Assembly (NCBI GenBank): GCA_016717115.1
Contig: JADKGE010000020.1
Span: 1-6,488, forward strand
DNA length: 6,488 nucleotides
Direction of reading: 5' to 3'
From: Actinomycetota bacterium
GTDB lineage: Bacteria; Actinomycetota; Actinomycetes; S36-B12
The position numbers and the translations under genes are program-made. Shown one piece after another: positions 6,453 through 6,488 of the stretch. The notes under the pieces were generated by a model. The model searched no databases. It was not told the origin of the DNA and was given only the letters and a program-made list of their open reading frames with translations. Every line of letters begins with the position of its first letter. The stretch's first letter is position 1.

Positions 6453-6488
6453 GCACGACCCCGAACGTCCCGTACCGCCTGGAGTTCA
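6449..6488 (+). CDS. Start of a probable SRPBCC (AHSA1-like) domain protein, cut by the window end
   Basis: ATG follows GAGGAG (6438-6443) with a 5-nt spacer and overlaps the ArsR stop as ATGA. Only 13 codons are visible (MSTTPNVPYRLEF). Assignment rests on context: ArsR/HTH_20 repressors of this kind are very often followed by an SRPBCC gene, whose proteins begin with a short polar stretch leading into a first beta-strand like YRLEF. Such proteins form a hydrophobic ligand-binding cavity. The reading start is well supported; the family is inferred. Confidence 0.6.

Overview
The window is GC-rich, with codon third positions dominated by G and C, an Ala/Arg/Asp-rich coding bias and actinobacterial-style gene families. 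It most likely comes from an actinomycete chromosome; I cannot name the genus. The left two thirds (about 1-4520) is full of broken genes. The right third (about 4789-6488) is intact and ordinary.

Left to right: a hairpin resembling an intrinsic terminator (35-60) closes something upstream of the window. Next is a divergent pair of decayed genes: a DUF4188-family protein on the minus strand (749-240) and a TetR-family regulator on the plus strand (836-1472). Between them lie two copies of a TetR-type palindromic operator (771-785 and 798-812) that still look functional. After 220 bases with an inverted repeat and a hairpin but no recognisable gene comes a complete but dead IS481-family insertion sequence (1693-2779). 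It has terminal inverted repeats, a near-perfect 6-bp NCTAGN target duplication, and a transposase whose pieces lie in three reading frames. It inserted exactly at the stop codon of the next gene.

That gene, on the minus strand (4792-2781), is an FtsX/MacB-type ABC transporter permease with a large Ala/Ser-rich, probably coiled-coil extracellular domain. It is broken by an in-frame stop and several clusters of single-base indels. Upstream of it, overlapping by ATGA, is the intact LolD/MacB-type ATPase (5502-4789). The pair would form an exporter or mechanotransmission-type ABC complex, but as read here the ATPase has lost its partner. Divergent from it is an intact ArsR-type repressor (5874-6452) behind a perfect 8+8 inverted repeat (5838-5859) that is probably its own operator. 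It overlaps by ATGA the start of an SRPBCC-like gene that runs off the window.

No undescribed defence, CRISPR or biosynthetic system is visible. The most informative things here are the reconstructable IS481 insertion event, the surviving operators of a dead TetR/DUF4188 divergon, and the sharp contrast between the indel-ridden left side and the clean right side. That contrast could mean real pseudogenisation or an uncorrected-indel assembly problem.
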